A DNA stretch of 64,000 bases from Brenneria corticis. Its GTDB lineage: Bacteria > Pseudomonadota > Gammaproteobacteria > Enterobacterales > Enterobacteriaceae. Every line of letters begins with the position of its first letter. Position 1 is the stretch's first letter. The stretch covers positions 17,646 through 81,645 of the forward strand of contig NZ_KZ819090.1 in assembly GCF_003115855.1 (NCBI RefSeq), given 5' to 3'. Below the pieces are notes generated by a model. It was not told where the DNA came from. It made no database searches and saw only the letters and a list, made by a program, of their open reading frames with translations. Position numbers and translations under genes: made by a program. This document shows, in pieces, positions 52,529 through 60,381 of the stretch.

Positions 52529-52548
52529 TATGTGATAACAATCACTAA
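52529..52548. promoter_or_regulatory. CRP binding site between nagE and nagB
   Basis: TGTGA (52531-52535), 6 bases, TCACT (52542-52546): one mismatch to TGTGA-N6-TCACA. CRP activates the divergent nagE/nagB promoters in E. coli, so the position fits. Confidence 0.75.
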
Positions 52549-52712
52549 AAAAACGCATACAAAAAGTTTATACCTGCATAAAACGCCAACTTATTTTAAG
52601 ATAAAAAAAAACAGGCTACACTGATACGCACTGTTATTTCACCGCTGAAACGCGCCGCCAAGGCGATTTAGCCCGATACTTGTTTCGTCCTCAAACAATC
52701 AGGAGACCGCTG

Positions 52713-53513
52713 ATGAGACTGATCCCTCTCACTACCCCCGCTGAAGTCGGCAAATGGGCCGCACGTTATATCGTGCAGAAAATCAACGACTTCAACCCCA
52801 GCGCCGCCCGCCCTTTCGTGCTGGGCCTCCCCACCGGCAGTTCACCGCTGGAAGCGTACAAAGCGCTGGTGGCGATGCACCGGGCCGGAGAGGTGAGTTT
52901 CAAGCACGTGGTGACGTTCAATATGGATGAATACGTCGGCCTGCCCGCCGAACATCCGCAAAGCTATCGCAGCTTTATGCGGCAGAATTTATTCAATCAC
53001 GTTGATATTCCGCCGGAAAACATTAACCTGTTGAATGGCAACGCGGAAGACATCGCAGCGGAATGTCGCCGTTACGAAGAGAAAATCAAGTCTTACGGCA
53101 AGATCCACCTGTTTATGGGAGGAGTAGGAAATGACGGGCACATCGCCTTCAACGAACCCGCCTCTTCTTTAGCTTCCCGGACTCGAATCAAAACCCTGAC
53201 GGAAGAGACTCGCCTCGCCAACTCTCGTTTCTTTGACGGTGACGTTAATCTGGTGCCGAAATTCGCCCTTACCGTCGGCGTGGGCACCCTGCTGGATGCC
53301 GAGGAGGTGATGATCCTGGTCACCGGACGCAACAAAGCCCAGGCATTACAGGCCGCGGTGGAAGGAAACGTAAACCATATGTGGACCATCAGTTGCCTGC
53401 AACTTCACGCCAAAGCGGTGATGGTATGCGACGAGCCGTCGACGATGGAGCTGAAAGTCAAAACCGTTAAATATTTCCGTGAATTAGAAACGGAACAGAT
53501 GAAAAATCTTTAA
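52713..53513 (+). CDS. nagB: Glucosamine-6-phosphate deaminase
   Basis: Converts glucosamine 6-phosphate to fructose 6-phosphate and ammonia; in E. coli it is allosterically activated by GlcNAc-6-P. It has 266 aa, the E. coli length. VLGLPTGSSPLEAYKALV, TFNMDEYVGLP and GGVGNDGHIAFNEPASSL contain the active-site Asp and His. AGGAGA precedes the ATG at 52713; an upstream in-frame start at 52680 is not conserved. Confidence 0.98.
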   Translation: MRLIPLTTPAEVGKWAARYIVQKINDFNPSAARPFVLGLPTGSSPLEAYKALVAMHRAGEVSFKHVVTFNMDEYVGLPAEHPQSYRSFMRQNLFNHVDIPPENINLLNGNAEDIAAECRRYEEKIKSYGKIHLFMGGVGNDGHIAFNEPASSLASRTRIKTLTEETRLANSRFFDGDVNLVPKFALTVGVGTLLDAEEVMILVTGRNKAQALQAAVEGNVNHMWTISCLQLHAKAVMVCDEPSTMELKVKTVKYFRELETEQMKNL

Positions 53514-53533
53514 TCAGTGGTCGGGAGTTGACG

Positions 53534-54691
53534 ATGTACGCTTTAACAAACGGCCGGATTTATACCGGCCACCAGGTGCTGGATAATCACGCGGTGGTGA
53601 TTGCCGACGGTCTGATAGATAACGTTTGCCCCATTAGCGACCTTCCCGCCGGGCTGAAAAGGCATGACCTTGGCGGCGCGTCGCTCGCCCCCGGCTTTAT
53701 CGATCTCCAGCTAAACGGCTGCGGCGGGGTTCAGTTCAACGACTCGCTGGAATCCATCTCGGTGCAAACGCTGGAAACCATGCATCAGGCCAACCTGAAA
53801 TCGGGCTGCACCAGCTTTTTGCCTACGCTTATCACCTGCAGCGATGAGTTTATGAAGCACGGCGTGGAAGTGATGCGCGCCTATCTGGCGCAGAACAGCT
53901 TCCAGGCGCTGGGCCTGCACCTCGAAGGTCCCTGGCTGAACGTGATAAAAAAAGGCACGCACAATGCGGACTTTATCCGTCAACCAACGCAGGAACTGGT
54001 GGATTTCCTGTGCGCCAACGCGGACGTCATCAGCAAAATCACCCTGGCGCCGGAAAAAGTCGCCCCGGCGATAATCCGTCAGTTGGCGGACGCCGGCATC
54101 GTGGTTTCCGCCGGCCACTCCAACGCCACCTGGGAACAGGCCAAACGGGGCTTTGCCTGCGGCATTCGCTTCGCCACCCACCTGTTCAACGCCATGCCTT
54201 ATATCACCGGCCGCGAACCCGGCCTGGTCGGCGCCGTTTATGACGCCCCGGAAATCTATTGCGGCATTATCGCCGACGGCTGCCACGTTAGCTGGGCCAA
54301 TATCCGCAACAGCAAGCGGATTAAAGGCGAAAAGCTGGTGCTGGTCACCGACGCCGTGGCGCCGGCGGGATCGACGATTGACCGGTTCATTTTTGCCGGT
54401 AAAACCATATACTACCGCGACGGCCTGTGCGTGGATGAAAACGGCGTGCTCAGCGGTTCGGCCCTGACGATGATAGAAGCGGTGCGCAACAGCGTGGAAC
54501 AGGCGGGCATTCCGCTGGATGAGGCGCTCAGAATGGCGACCCTTTATCCGGCGCGCGCCATCGGCATAGACCGGCAGCTAGGCAGCATTGAAAGCGGTAA
54601 AGTCGCTAATTTGACCGTTTTCGACCGTAACTATCACATTCTCAATACTTTTGTTAACGGCAGCGACGAATTGGCGGCGACAAAGAATTGA
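53534..54691 (+). CDS. nagA: N-acetylglucosamine-6-phosphate deacetylase
   Basis: Metal-dependent amidohydrolase that deacetylates GlcNAc-6-P, the inducer for NagC. It has 385 aa (E. coli 382). Metal and substrate ligands are seen in GLHLEGPWLN, VSAGHSNATWEQA, FATHLFNAMPYITGREPG and LVTDAVAPAG. The ATG at 53534 (MYALTNGRIYTGHQ) follows GGGAG. It is 20 bases after nagB. Confidence 0.98.
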   Translation: MYALTNGRIYTGHQVLDNHAVVIADGLIDNVCPISDLPAGLKRHDLGGASLAPGFIDLQLNGCGGVQFNDSLESISVQTLETMHQANLKSGCTSFLPTLITCSDEFMKHGVEVMRAYLAQNSFQALGLHLEGPWLNVIKKGTHNADFIRQPTQELVDFLCANADVISKITLAPEKVAPAIIRQLADAGIVVSAGHSNATWEQAKRGFACGIRFATHLFNAMPYITGREPGLVGAVYDAPEIYCGIIADGCHVSWANIRNSKRIKGEKLVLVTDAVAPAGSTIDRFIFAGKTIYYRDGLCVDENGVLSGSALTMIEAVRNSVEQAGIPLDEALRMATLYPARAIGIDRQLGSIESGKVANLTVFDRNYHILNTFVNGSDELAATKN

Positions 54692-54711
54692 CCATACGCG
54701 GGTAACTTTTC

Positions 54712-55935
54712 ATGACCATTGGCGGACAAGCGCAGATAGGGAATGTTGATCTGGTTAAACAATTAAACAGCGCGGTCGTGTACCGCCTGATCGATCAACA
54801 AGGGCCGATTTCACGCATCCAGATAGCGGAACAGAGCCAGCTTGCCCCCGCCAGCGTCACCAAAATCACCCGCCAGCTGCTGGAGCGCGGGTTGATCAAA
54901 GAGGTGGAGCAACAGGCTTCCACCGGCGGCAGGCGCGCCATTTCCATCGTCACCGAAACGTACCCGTTTCATGCCATCGCCGTGCGTCTCGGGCGCAATG
55001 ACGCCACCGTCGCGCTATACGATTTGCAGGGAAAATCCCTGGGGGAGGCGCACTACGACCTGCCGGAAAAAACCCAGGAAAGCGTGGAAACCGCCCTGTT
55101 TAAAGCCATCGCCCACTTTATTGATAACCATCGGCAGCGCATCCGCGAGCTGATCGCCATTTCCGTGGCGTTGCCCGGCCTGGTCGATCCCCACGCCGGC
55201 ATCGTGCGTTATATGCCCCATATCGGCGTCAACAACTGGCCGCTGGTGGATAATATCCAGCGCCGTTTCCAGGTCGCCAGTTTTGTCGGCCACGATATTC
55301 GCAGCCTGGCGCTGGCGGAACACTACTTTGGCGCCACGCACAACTCGCTGGATTCGCTCCTGGTGCGCGTCCATCGCGGCACCGGCGCCGGGATTCTGGT
55401 TAACGGACAGATATTTCTCGGCACTAACGGCAACGTGGGAGAAATCGGTCATATACAGATTGATCCGCTGGGAGAGCGCTGTCACTGCGGCAATTTCGGC
55501 TGTCTGGAAACGGTCGTCGCCAATGGGGCCATCGAACAACGCGTGCGGCATTTATTACGGCAAGGCTACCCCAGCAAAATAGAGCCGGACAACTGCACCA
55601 TCGCCGCCATCTGCAAAGCCGCCAACCGGGACGATGCGCTGGCTCGCGAAGTGATTGAACACGCGGGACAATATCTCGGGAAAGCCATATCCATCGCCAT
55701 CAACCTGTTTAATCCGCAAAAGGTGGTGATTGCCGGGGAAATTACCGCCGCCGAAAAAATCTTGCTGCCCGCCATTCAACGCTGCATCAATGCGCAGGTG
55801 CTGAAAGATTTTCGCAATAGCCTGCCCGTTGAAGTATCCGCATTGAACCACCTCTCGGCGATTGGCGCCTTTGCGCTGGTAAAACGCGCCATGTTAAACG
55901 GCGTGTTGCTGCAACATTTGCTGGAAACCCGCTGA
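54712..55935 (+). CDS. nagC: N-acetylglucosamine repressor NagC (ROK family)
   Basis: Transcription factor that represses the nag genes and controls glmUS until it binds GlcNAc-6-P. It has 407 aa (E. coli 406). The winged HTH at about residues 20-80 holds QIAEQSQLAPASVTKITRQL. The ROK sugar-binding domain has VHRGTGAGILVNGQ and the zinc cluster GERCHCGNFGCLET. Third gene of nagBAC; nagD, which follows in E. coli, is missing. Confidence 0.97.
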   Translation: MTIGGQAQIGNVDLVKQLNSAVVYRLIDQQGPISRIQIAEQSQLAPASVTKITRQLLERGLIKEVEQQASTGGRRAISIVTETYPFHAIAVRLGRNDATVALYDLQGKSLGEAHYDLPEKTQESVETALFKAIAHFIDNHRQRIRELIAISVALPGLVDPHAGIVRYMPHIGVNNWPLVDNIQRRFQVASFVGHDIRSLALAEHYFGATHNSLDSLLVRVHRGTGAGILVNGQIFLGTNGNVGEIGHIQIDPLGERCHCGNFGCLETVVANGAIEQRVRHLLRQGYPSKIEPDNCTIAAICKAANRDDALAREVIEHAGQYLGKAISIAINLFNPQKVVIAGEITAAEKILLPAIQRCINAQVLKDFRNSLPVEVSALNHLSAIGAFALVKRAMLNGVLLQHLLETR

Positions 55936-55963
55936 TCGACGTTTTTTCTCATAAGGACGGGTT

Positions 55964-56032
55964 ATGGAATCACTAAAAACATGGCGATTCCAGCGGGTGA
56001 ATTTATCGATTGCTCATCAAATCGCCCTATAA
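55964..56032 (+). CDS. Possible 22-codon small ORF after nagC
   Basis: ATG at 55964 with AAGGA 8-12 bases upstream encodes MESLKTWRFQRVNLSIAHQI then AL and TAA. It occupies the place where nagD would start but does not resemble NagD. It may be chance; only the ribosome site speaks for it. Confidence 0.2.
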   Translation: MESLKTWRFQRVNLSIAHQIAL

Positions 56033-56210
56033 ATTATTCAAACAGCATCAGCATGGCTTTTTTTATTAGATGATATTGAATTCTTATGGCGTTTTGATGC
56101 TAAATCATTGTCACTGACACGGCATTGGTAATCATTATGCAGGAAAAACGGCGGCGCCATTGCTATCCGTAAATTGCAGATGATTAATCTAAAATAATTA
56201 GGAGTCATCC

Positions 56211-57872
56211 ATGTGTTCTATCTTCGGTGTGCTTGATCTCAAGACCGATCCTGTTGAAATGCGTAAAAAAGCGCTGGAATTATCACGCCTGATGCGTCAC
56301 CGCGGACCGGACTGGTCCGGCGTCTATGCCAGCGATAAAGCCATTCTGGCCCATGAGCGCCTGTCCATCGTTGATGTGAACACCGGCGCCCAGCCGTTGT
56401 ACAACCTTGCGCGCACCCACGTTCTGGCCGTTAACGGCGAAATTTATAACCACCAGGCGCTGCGTCAGCAATATGGCGACCGCTACGCGTTCCAGACCGG
56501 CTCCGACTGTGAAGTCATCCTGGCGCTGTACCAGGAAAAAGGCCCGGAATTCCTGGACGATCTGCAAGGCATGTTCGCCTTCGCGCTCTACGACAGTGAA
56601 AAAGACGCCTACCTGATCGGCCGCGATCACCTAGGCATCATTCCGCTGTACATGGGCTACGACGAATTCGGCAACTTCTACGTGGCTTCAGAAATGAAAG
56701 CCCTGGTTCCGGTGTGCCGCACGATTAAAGAATTCCCCGCCGGCAGCTACCTGTGGAGCAAGGACGGAGAAATTCGTGAATACTATCATCGCGACTGGTT
56801 CGATTACGAAAACGTAAAAGACAACGAAACCGATGCCGATGCCCTGCGCGACGCGCTGGAAGAGTCGGTAAAAAGCCACCTGATGTCGGATGTGCCTTAC
56901 GGCGTTCTGCTCTCCGGCGGCCTGGATTCCTCGGTGATCTCCGCCATCACCAAAAAATACGCCGCCCGCCGGGTTGAAGACGACGAGCGCAGCGAAGCCT
57001 GGTGGCCGCAGCTGCACTCTTTCGCCGTCGGCCTGAAAGGCGCGCCGGACTTGAAAGCCGCGCAGGAAGTGGCCGAACATCTGGGCACCGTGCACCACGA
57101 AATCCACTTCACGGAGCAGGAAGGGCTGGATGCGATTCGCGATGTGATCTACCACATTGAAACCTACGACGTGACGACCATTCGCGCCTCTACCCCGATG
57201 TATCTGATGTCCCGTAAAATCAAGGCGATGGGCATCAAGATGGTACTGTCCGGCGAAGGCTCCGACGAAGTGTTTGGCGGCTATCTCTATTTCCACAAAG
57301 CGCCAAACGCCAAAGAGCTGCATGAGGAAACCGTGCGCAAACTGCTGGCGCTGCACCAGTATGACTGCGCCCGCGCCAACAAGGCGATGTCGGCCTGGGG
57401 CGTGGAAGCGCGCGTGCCGTTCCTGGATAAAAAATTCCTGGATGTGGCCATGCGCATCAACCCGCGCGATAAAATGTGCGGCAACGGCAAAATGGAAAAA
57501 CACATTCTGCGCGAATGTTTTGAATCATACCTGCCGCACAGCGTGGCATGGCGCCAGAAAGAGCAATTCTCCGACGGCGTCGGCTATAGCTGGATTGATA
57601 CGCTGAAAGAAGTTGCCGCTCAGCAGGTTAGCGATCAGCAGTTGGAAACCGCGCACTTCCGTTTCCCGTACAACACGCCGACCTCCAAAGAAGGCTATCT
57701 GTACCGTGAAATCTTCGAAGAGCTGTTCCCGGTTCCCAGCGCCGCGGAATGCGTGCCTGGCGGCCCGTCAGTCGCCTGCTCTTCGGCTAAAGCCATCGAA
57801 TGGGATGAATCCTTCAAAAAGATGGATGATCCCTCGGGCCGCGCGGTTGGCGTACACCAGTCCGCATACTGA
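56211..57872 (+). CDS. asnB: Asparagine synthetase B (glutamine-hydrolysing)
   Basis: Makes asparagine from aspartate, ATP and glutamine. It has 553 aa (E. coli 554). The catalytic Cys follows the initiator Met (MCSIFGVLDL) and is exposed after Met removal; the glutaminase domain reaches about residue 205 (RHRGPDWSGVY, NGEIYNH). The synthetase domain has the PP-loop LLSGGLDSSVISAI and GEGSDEVFGGYLYFH. It follows the nag cluster after a 275-base gap. Confidence 0.98.
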   Translation: MCSIFGVLDLKTDPVEMRKKALELSRLMRHRGPDWSGVYASDKAILAHERLSIVDVNTGAQPLYNLARTHVLAVNGEIYNHQALRQQYGDRYAFQTGSDCEVILALYQEKGPEFLDDLQGMFAFALYDSEKDAYLIGRDHLGIIPLYMGYDEFGNFYVASEMKALVPVCRTIKEFPAGSYLWSKDGEIREYYHRDWFDYENVKDNETDADALRDALEESVKSHLMSDVPYGVLLSGGLDSSVISAITKKYAARRVEDDERSEAWWPQLHSFAVGLKGAPDLKAAQEVAEHLGTVHHEIHFTEQEGLDAIRDVIYHIETYDVTTIRASTPMYLMSRKIKAMGIKMVLSGEGSDEVFGGYLYFHKAPNAKELHEETVRKLLALHQYDCARANKAMSAWGVEARVPFLDKKFLDVAMRINPRDKMCGNGKMEKHILRECFESYLPHSVAWRQKEQFSDGVGYSWIDTLKEVAAQQVSDQQLETAHFRFPYNTPTSKEGYLYREIFEELFPVPSAAECVPGGPSVACSSAKAIEWDESFKKMDDPSGRAVGVHQSAY

Positions 57873-57898
57873 TCGCCGGTTTTGTTTTTCGCTATTGC

Positions 57899-57923
57899 AA
57901 CGGGCCGCACAGGCCCGTTTTTC
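57899..57923 (+). terminator. Rho-independent terminator after asnB
   Basis: ACGGGCC (57900-57906) pairs with GGCCCGT (57912-57918) and a T-run follows. Confidence 0.9.
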
Positions 57924-58026
57924 TATCTGATTTAGTGGTAAAGCCGGCTTTTTGACGCTTTTCTCACCAGACTGTTCACAACCCAAACAAACGGCGCAGG
58001 GTAAGCCCTTTTCGGGAAAAAATTTG

Positions 58027-58055
58027 TTGACGCAATTAGGCCAACTACGCATAAT
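58027..58055 (+). promoter_or_regulatory. Promoter of the Met-Leu-Gln tRNA cluster
   Basis: TTGACG (58027-58032), a 17-base spacer, CATAAT (58050-58055), then GCGCCCCGC, a GC-rich discriminator as in stringently controlled stable-RNA promoters. The first tRNA starts 38 bases later. Confidence 0.8.
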
Positions 58056-58093
58056 GCGCCCCGCAACGCCGATGAAGGTGACGCGGAAAAGAT

Positions 58094-58170
58094 GGCTACG
58101 TAGCTCAGCTGGTTAGAGCACAGCACTCATAATGCTGGGGTCACAGGTTCGATTCCCGTCGTAGCCACCA
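58094..58170 (+). tRNA. tRNA-Met (CAT, elongator)
   Basis: A 77-base gene with CCA; GGCTACGTAGCTCAGCTGGT at the 5' end and anticodon CAT in CACTCATAATG. Equivalent to E. coli metT. Confidence 0.98.
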
Positions 58171-58176
58171 TCTTTT

Positions 58177-58261
58177 GCGGGAGTGGCGAAATTGGTAGAC
58201 GCACCAGATTTAGGTTCTGGCGCCGCAAGGTGTGCGAGTTCAAGTCTCGCCTCCCGCACCA
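58177..58261 (+). tRNA. tRNA-Leu (TAG)
   Basis: An 85-base class II tRNA with long variable arm (TGGCGCCGCAAGGTGTG) and CCA; anticodon TAG in GATTTAGGTTC. Equivalent to E. coli leuW. Confidence 0.98.
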
Positions 58262-58317
58262 TTGCTTTCACGGCTTGAAATAGCTTTTCGAAGCTTGATA
58301 ATGGTTTTATTTAGTTT

Positions 58318-58392
58318 TGGGGTATCGCCAAGCGGTAAGGCACTGGTTTTTGATACCAGCATTCCCAGGTTCGAATCCTGGTACCCCAGCCA
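58318..58392 (+). tRNA. tRNA-Gln (TTG), copy 1
   Basis: A 75-base gene with CCA; starts TGGGGTATCGCCAAGCGGTA, anticodon TTG in TTTTTGATACC. Its T-stem is CCAGG/CCTGG. Confidence 0.98.
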
Positions 58393-58428
58393 TATTTAAG
58401 CAGCATTACTGAAAAGTAATTGCCCTGT

Positions 58429-58503
58429 TGGGGTATCGCCAAGCGGTAAGGCACTGGTTTTTGATACCAGCATTCCCTGGTTCGAATCCAGGTACCCCAG
58501 CCA
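58429..58503 (+). tRNA. tRNA-Gln (TTG), copy 2
   Basis: A 75-base gene with CCA, identical to copy 1 except that the T-stem is flipped to CCTGG/CCAGG, so pairing is kept. Confidence 0.98.
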
Positions 58504-58559
58504 TCTAATTGATGTTTAAAGATTTTTGTTGAAACATAACAAAAACGGCAGTACAATTT

Positions 58560-58636
58560 GGCTACGTAGCTCAGCTGGTTAGAGCACAGCACTCATAATG
58601 CTGGGGTCACAGGTTCGATTCCCGTCGTAGCCACCA
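58560..58636 (+). tRNA. tRNA-Met (CAT, elongator), copy 2
   Basis: A 77-base gene with CCA, identical to the copy at 58094. Equivalent to E. coli metU. Confidence 0.98.
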
Positions 58637-58642
58637 CATTTT

Positions 58643-58717
58643 TGGGGTATCGCCAAGCGGTAAGGCACCGGATTCTGATTCCGGCATTCCCAGGTTCGAA
58701 TCCTGGTACCCCAGCCA
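58643..58717 (+). tRNA. tRNA-Gln (CTG)
   Basis: A 75-base gene with CCA; anticodon CTG in GATTCTGATTCC. It reads CAG codons. Equivalent to E. coli glnV; a second copy (glnX) found in E. coli is absent here. Confidence 0.98.
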
Positions 58718-58743
58718 AATAAAGCTGGTAAAACAGCAAGATG

Positions 58744-58778
58744 CGGGGCGACAGTCGAAAGACGTCGCCCCGTTTTCT
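58744..58778 (+). terminator. Terminator of the tRNA cluster
   Basis: CGGGGCGAC (58744-58752) pairs with GTCGCCCCG (58764-58772), followed by TTTTCTTA. It starts 27 bases after the last tRNA. Confidence 0.88.
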
Positions 58779-58857
58779 TATGTGTGGCGGCAAAGTGGCG
58801 ACAGCGCATGAATAAACGCCTGATGATGCGGATAACTAATAATCGATCATGAGATTA

Positions 58858-58886
58858 AGCCACTTTTGAACGAGTGGCTTTTTTTA
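58858..58886 (+). terminator. Second terminator-like hairpin
   Basis: AGCCACT (58858-58864) pairs with AGTGGCT (58873-58879) and seven T follow. It may be a back-up terminator or belong to a displaced gene at the core/accessory border. Confidence 0.75.
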
Positions 58887-58956
58887 TTTGTGCAGGAGCG
58901 TGTCACAAAAGTGTCGCGCAAGATTTTTTGCTCTTGGATACGAAAAGTACCGTTCA

Positions 58957-59220
58957 CTATCCGTTACCTTGTCGCCTGGCAATGTATGCGGATATTGCGA
59001 AGACCAGGCTCAGGGACAAAATAAAGCTGATTACCAGCATCACTGCGTAGATAACTGTCGCGCGACCGCTGACTCCCAGCTTTTGCAACATATCAAGCAG
59101 AGGCGAGAAAACATTCCAACCATTGCCATGGGTAAACCAGTACGTCACCAAATCACTACCGCCCACAAAAGCATAGATGGGAAACGTCAGAATAAGCGCT
59201 GCAACTAATTTTTTAATCAT
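58957..59220 (-). CDS. Small two-helix membrane protein, probable immunity partner of the DUF2778 effector
   Basis: An 87-aa protein with an N-terminal hydrophobic segment (residues 4-21) and a C-terminal helix (about 57-82, VIYAVMLVISFILSLSLVFA), leaving about 35 residues (WFTHGNGWNVFSPLLDMLQ) on the periplasmic side if both are helices. It is not a recognised family. Its ATG overlaps the stop of the DUF2778 gene (ATGA), so it is co-translated with it. Position, size and membrane location fit an immunity protein that protects the periplasm from a peptidoglycan-acting toxin; this is inference from context. Confidence 0.65.
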   Translation of the reverse strand: MIKKLVAALILTFPIYAFVGGSDLVTYWFTHGNGWNVFSPLLDMLQKLGVSGRATVIYAVMLVISFILSLSLVFAISAYIARRQGNG

Positions 59221-59699
59221 TTCACGACCACCCTTCCATAGTGATAAAGCGAAGACCCCGGCACTTTCTCCATTTTCTGAGATTTAAGGAACTTCCATAG
59301 CCGATAATACTGGATCATATCAGGCAATGTTATACATCCTTCACTAATCCCAAAACGGCCAACAGGATGCAACCGAAAATGCCCACGCTGAACCCCATTG
59401 ATAAAGGTGAAATCATCAATGACACCATCATTCCGGTAAAGCGCAAACCATCCTGCGCGATGCGTTCCAGCTAAAATATCCTGCATAAAATCATTAAGGC
59501 CACCCAATCGTCCGCCACTTTTCCGATCCAAAATAAAATACTCTCCAGTTGGAAGAGGCCCATCAAAAGGCACAGCTGTAGATTTTGATTGATTCCTGTC
59601 CTGCTTGTTACCCGAAAAAGCGTGAACAGATCCAAACCCCTCGCAAAAGAGCGTAGACATAGTCTGTCCGTTAAGATGAAAGTTGCATTTTGCAGCCAT
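59217..59699 (-). CDS. DUF2778 (Tlde1-like) L,D-transpeptidase-related effector
   Basis: A 160-aa protein of the DUF2778 family. Members such as Salmonella Tlde1 are type VI secretion effectors that attack peptidoglycan tetrapeptides with an L,D-transpeptidase-like Cys/His site. Key residues are visible in GHFRLHPVGRFGISEGCITL: His111, Ser119 and Cys122, with PLPTGEYFILDRKSGG upstream as the family's second motif. There is no signal peptide, as expected for a cargo delivered by a secretion apparatus. ATG at 59699 has GGAGTG 7 bases upstream; a GTG at 59708 lies inside that ribosome site and is rejected. The next gene overlaps it and is a likely immunity gene. Confidence 0.82.
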   Translation of the reverse strand: MAAKCNFHLNGQTMSTLFCEGFGSVHAFSGNKQDRNQSKSTAVPFDGPLPTGEYFILDRKSGGRLGGLNDFMQDILAGTHRAGWFALYRNDGVIDDFTFINGVQRGHFRLHPVGRFGISEGCITLPDMIQYYRLWKFLKSQKMEKVPGSSLYHYGRVVVK

Positions 59700-60230
59700 A
59701 AATATCACTCCATGTGAACAAAGGATTTTATAGTAGCTCGATTTTTATTCGGATAAATCTTATAAAAATTTCAGTACTGAAAAACTATCAGGTCGGCTTG
59801 CATCCTCCGCGATTGCTGGCCTACCGCCTTTTTCCCCAACATATCCGAAAATCGATACCCCCCCCTTTCAACTGACAAAATTCAGATAAATTCCTTATTT
59901 ATCTTATGATTATGATTTTTATCAGATCCTTTTTAGATCCTAAAAACTGAAAAATACTGAAATTCCTTTCAATCTTTTCAGTTTGGGTTTTCCACCATCA
60001 GCCCAGCAGCAGCGCGGGCTGGCGTACCCATTTGTAGAAAAATAAAACTGAAAAATGTTTATGATCCGAAAACCGCAGGCGGGTGCGGTGTAGCGCCGAT
60101 TTTGTCATGCGTCCGTTTATTTTGTGTGTGCGCTGACTGCGTCAACGCGACGTGATGCGGTGATTGAGGTTGTTGTGATGTGTGGACAGCGCGCTTTATG
60201 GGGCGTCTGAGCGCGTTTTAGGACTGGTGC
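59700..60230. other. Gene-free spacer between hub-spike operon and effector
   Basis: No supportable gene. AT-rich, with repeated ACTGAAAA-type words near 59773, 59944 and 60048 and a GC-richer part at 60060-60230. The effector promoter should lie in the left third. The stretch may be a scar where tail genes were lost. Confidence 0.5.
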
Positions 60231-60256
60231 AAAAAAGCCCGCACGCGGCGGGCTTG
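60231..60256 (-). terminator. Rho-independent terminator of the baseplate operon
   Basis: AAGCCCGC and GCGGGCTT pair around 60235-60255; on the minus strand six T follow. It lies about 125 bases after the hub-spike stop. Confidence 0.85.
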
Positions 60257-60381
60257 GCTTTCCCTGATGTCATCATTATTTTTTGCAATCCAATCACATA
60301 ATGACATTGGGTTAGTTTGTTTTATAAACGTTTATACAGATCGATTATGGATTATTGATCGGTTGTGTCGATCAATTATTA

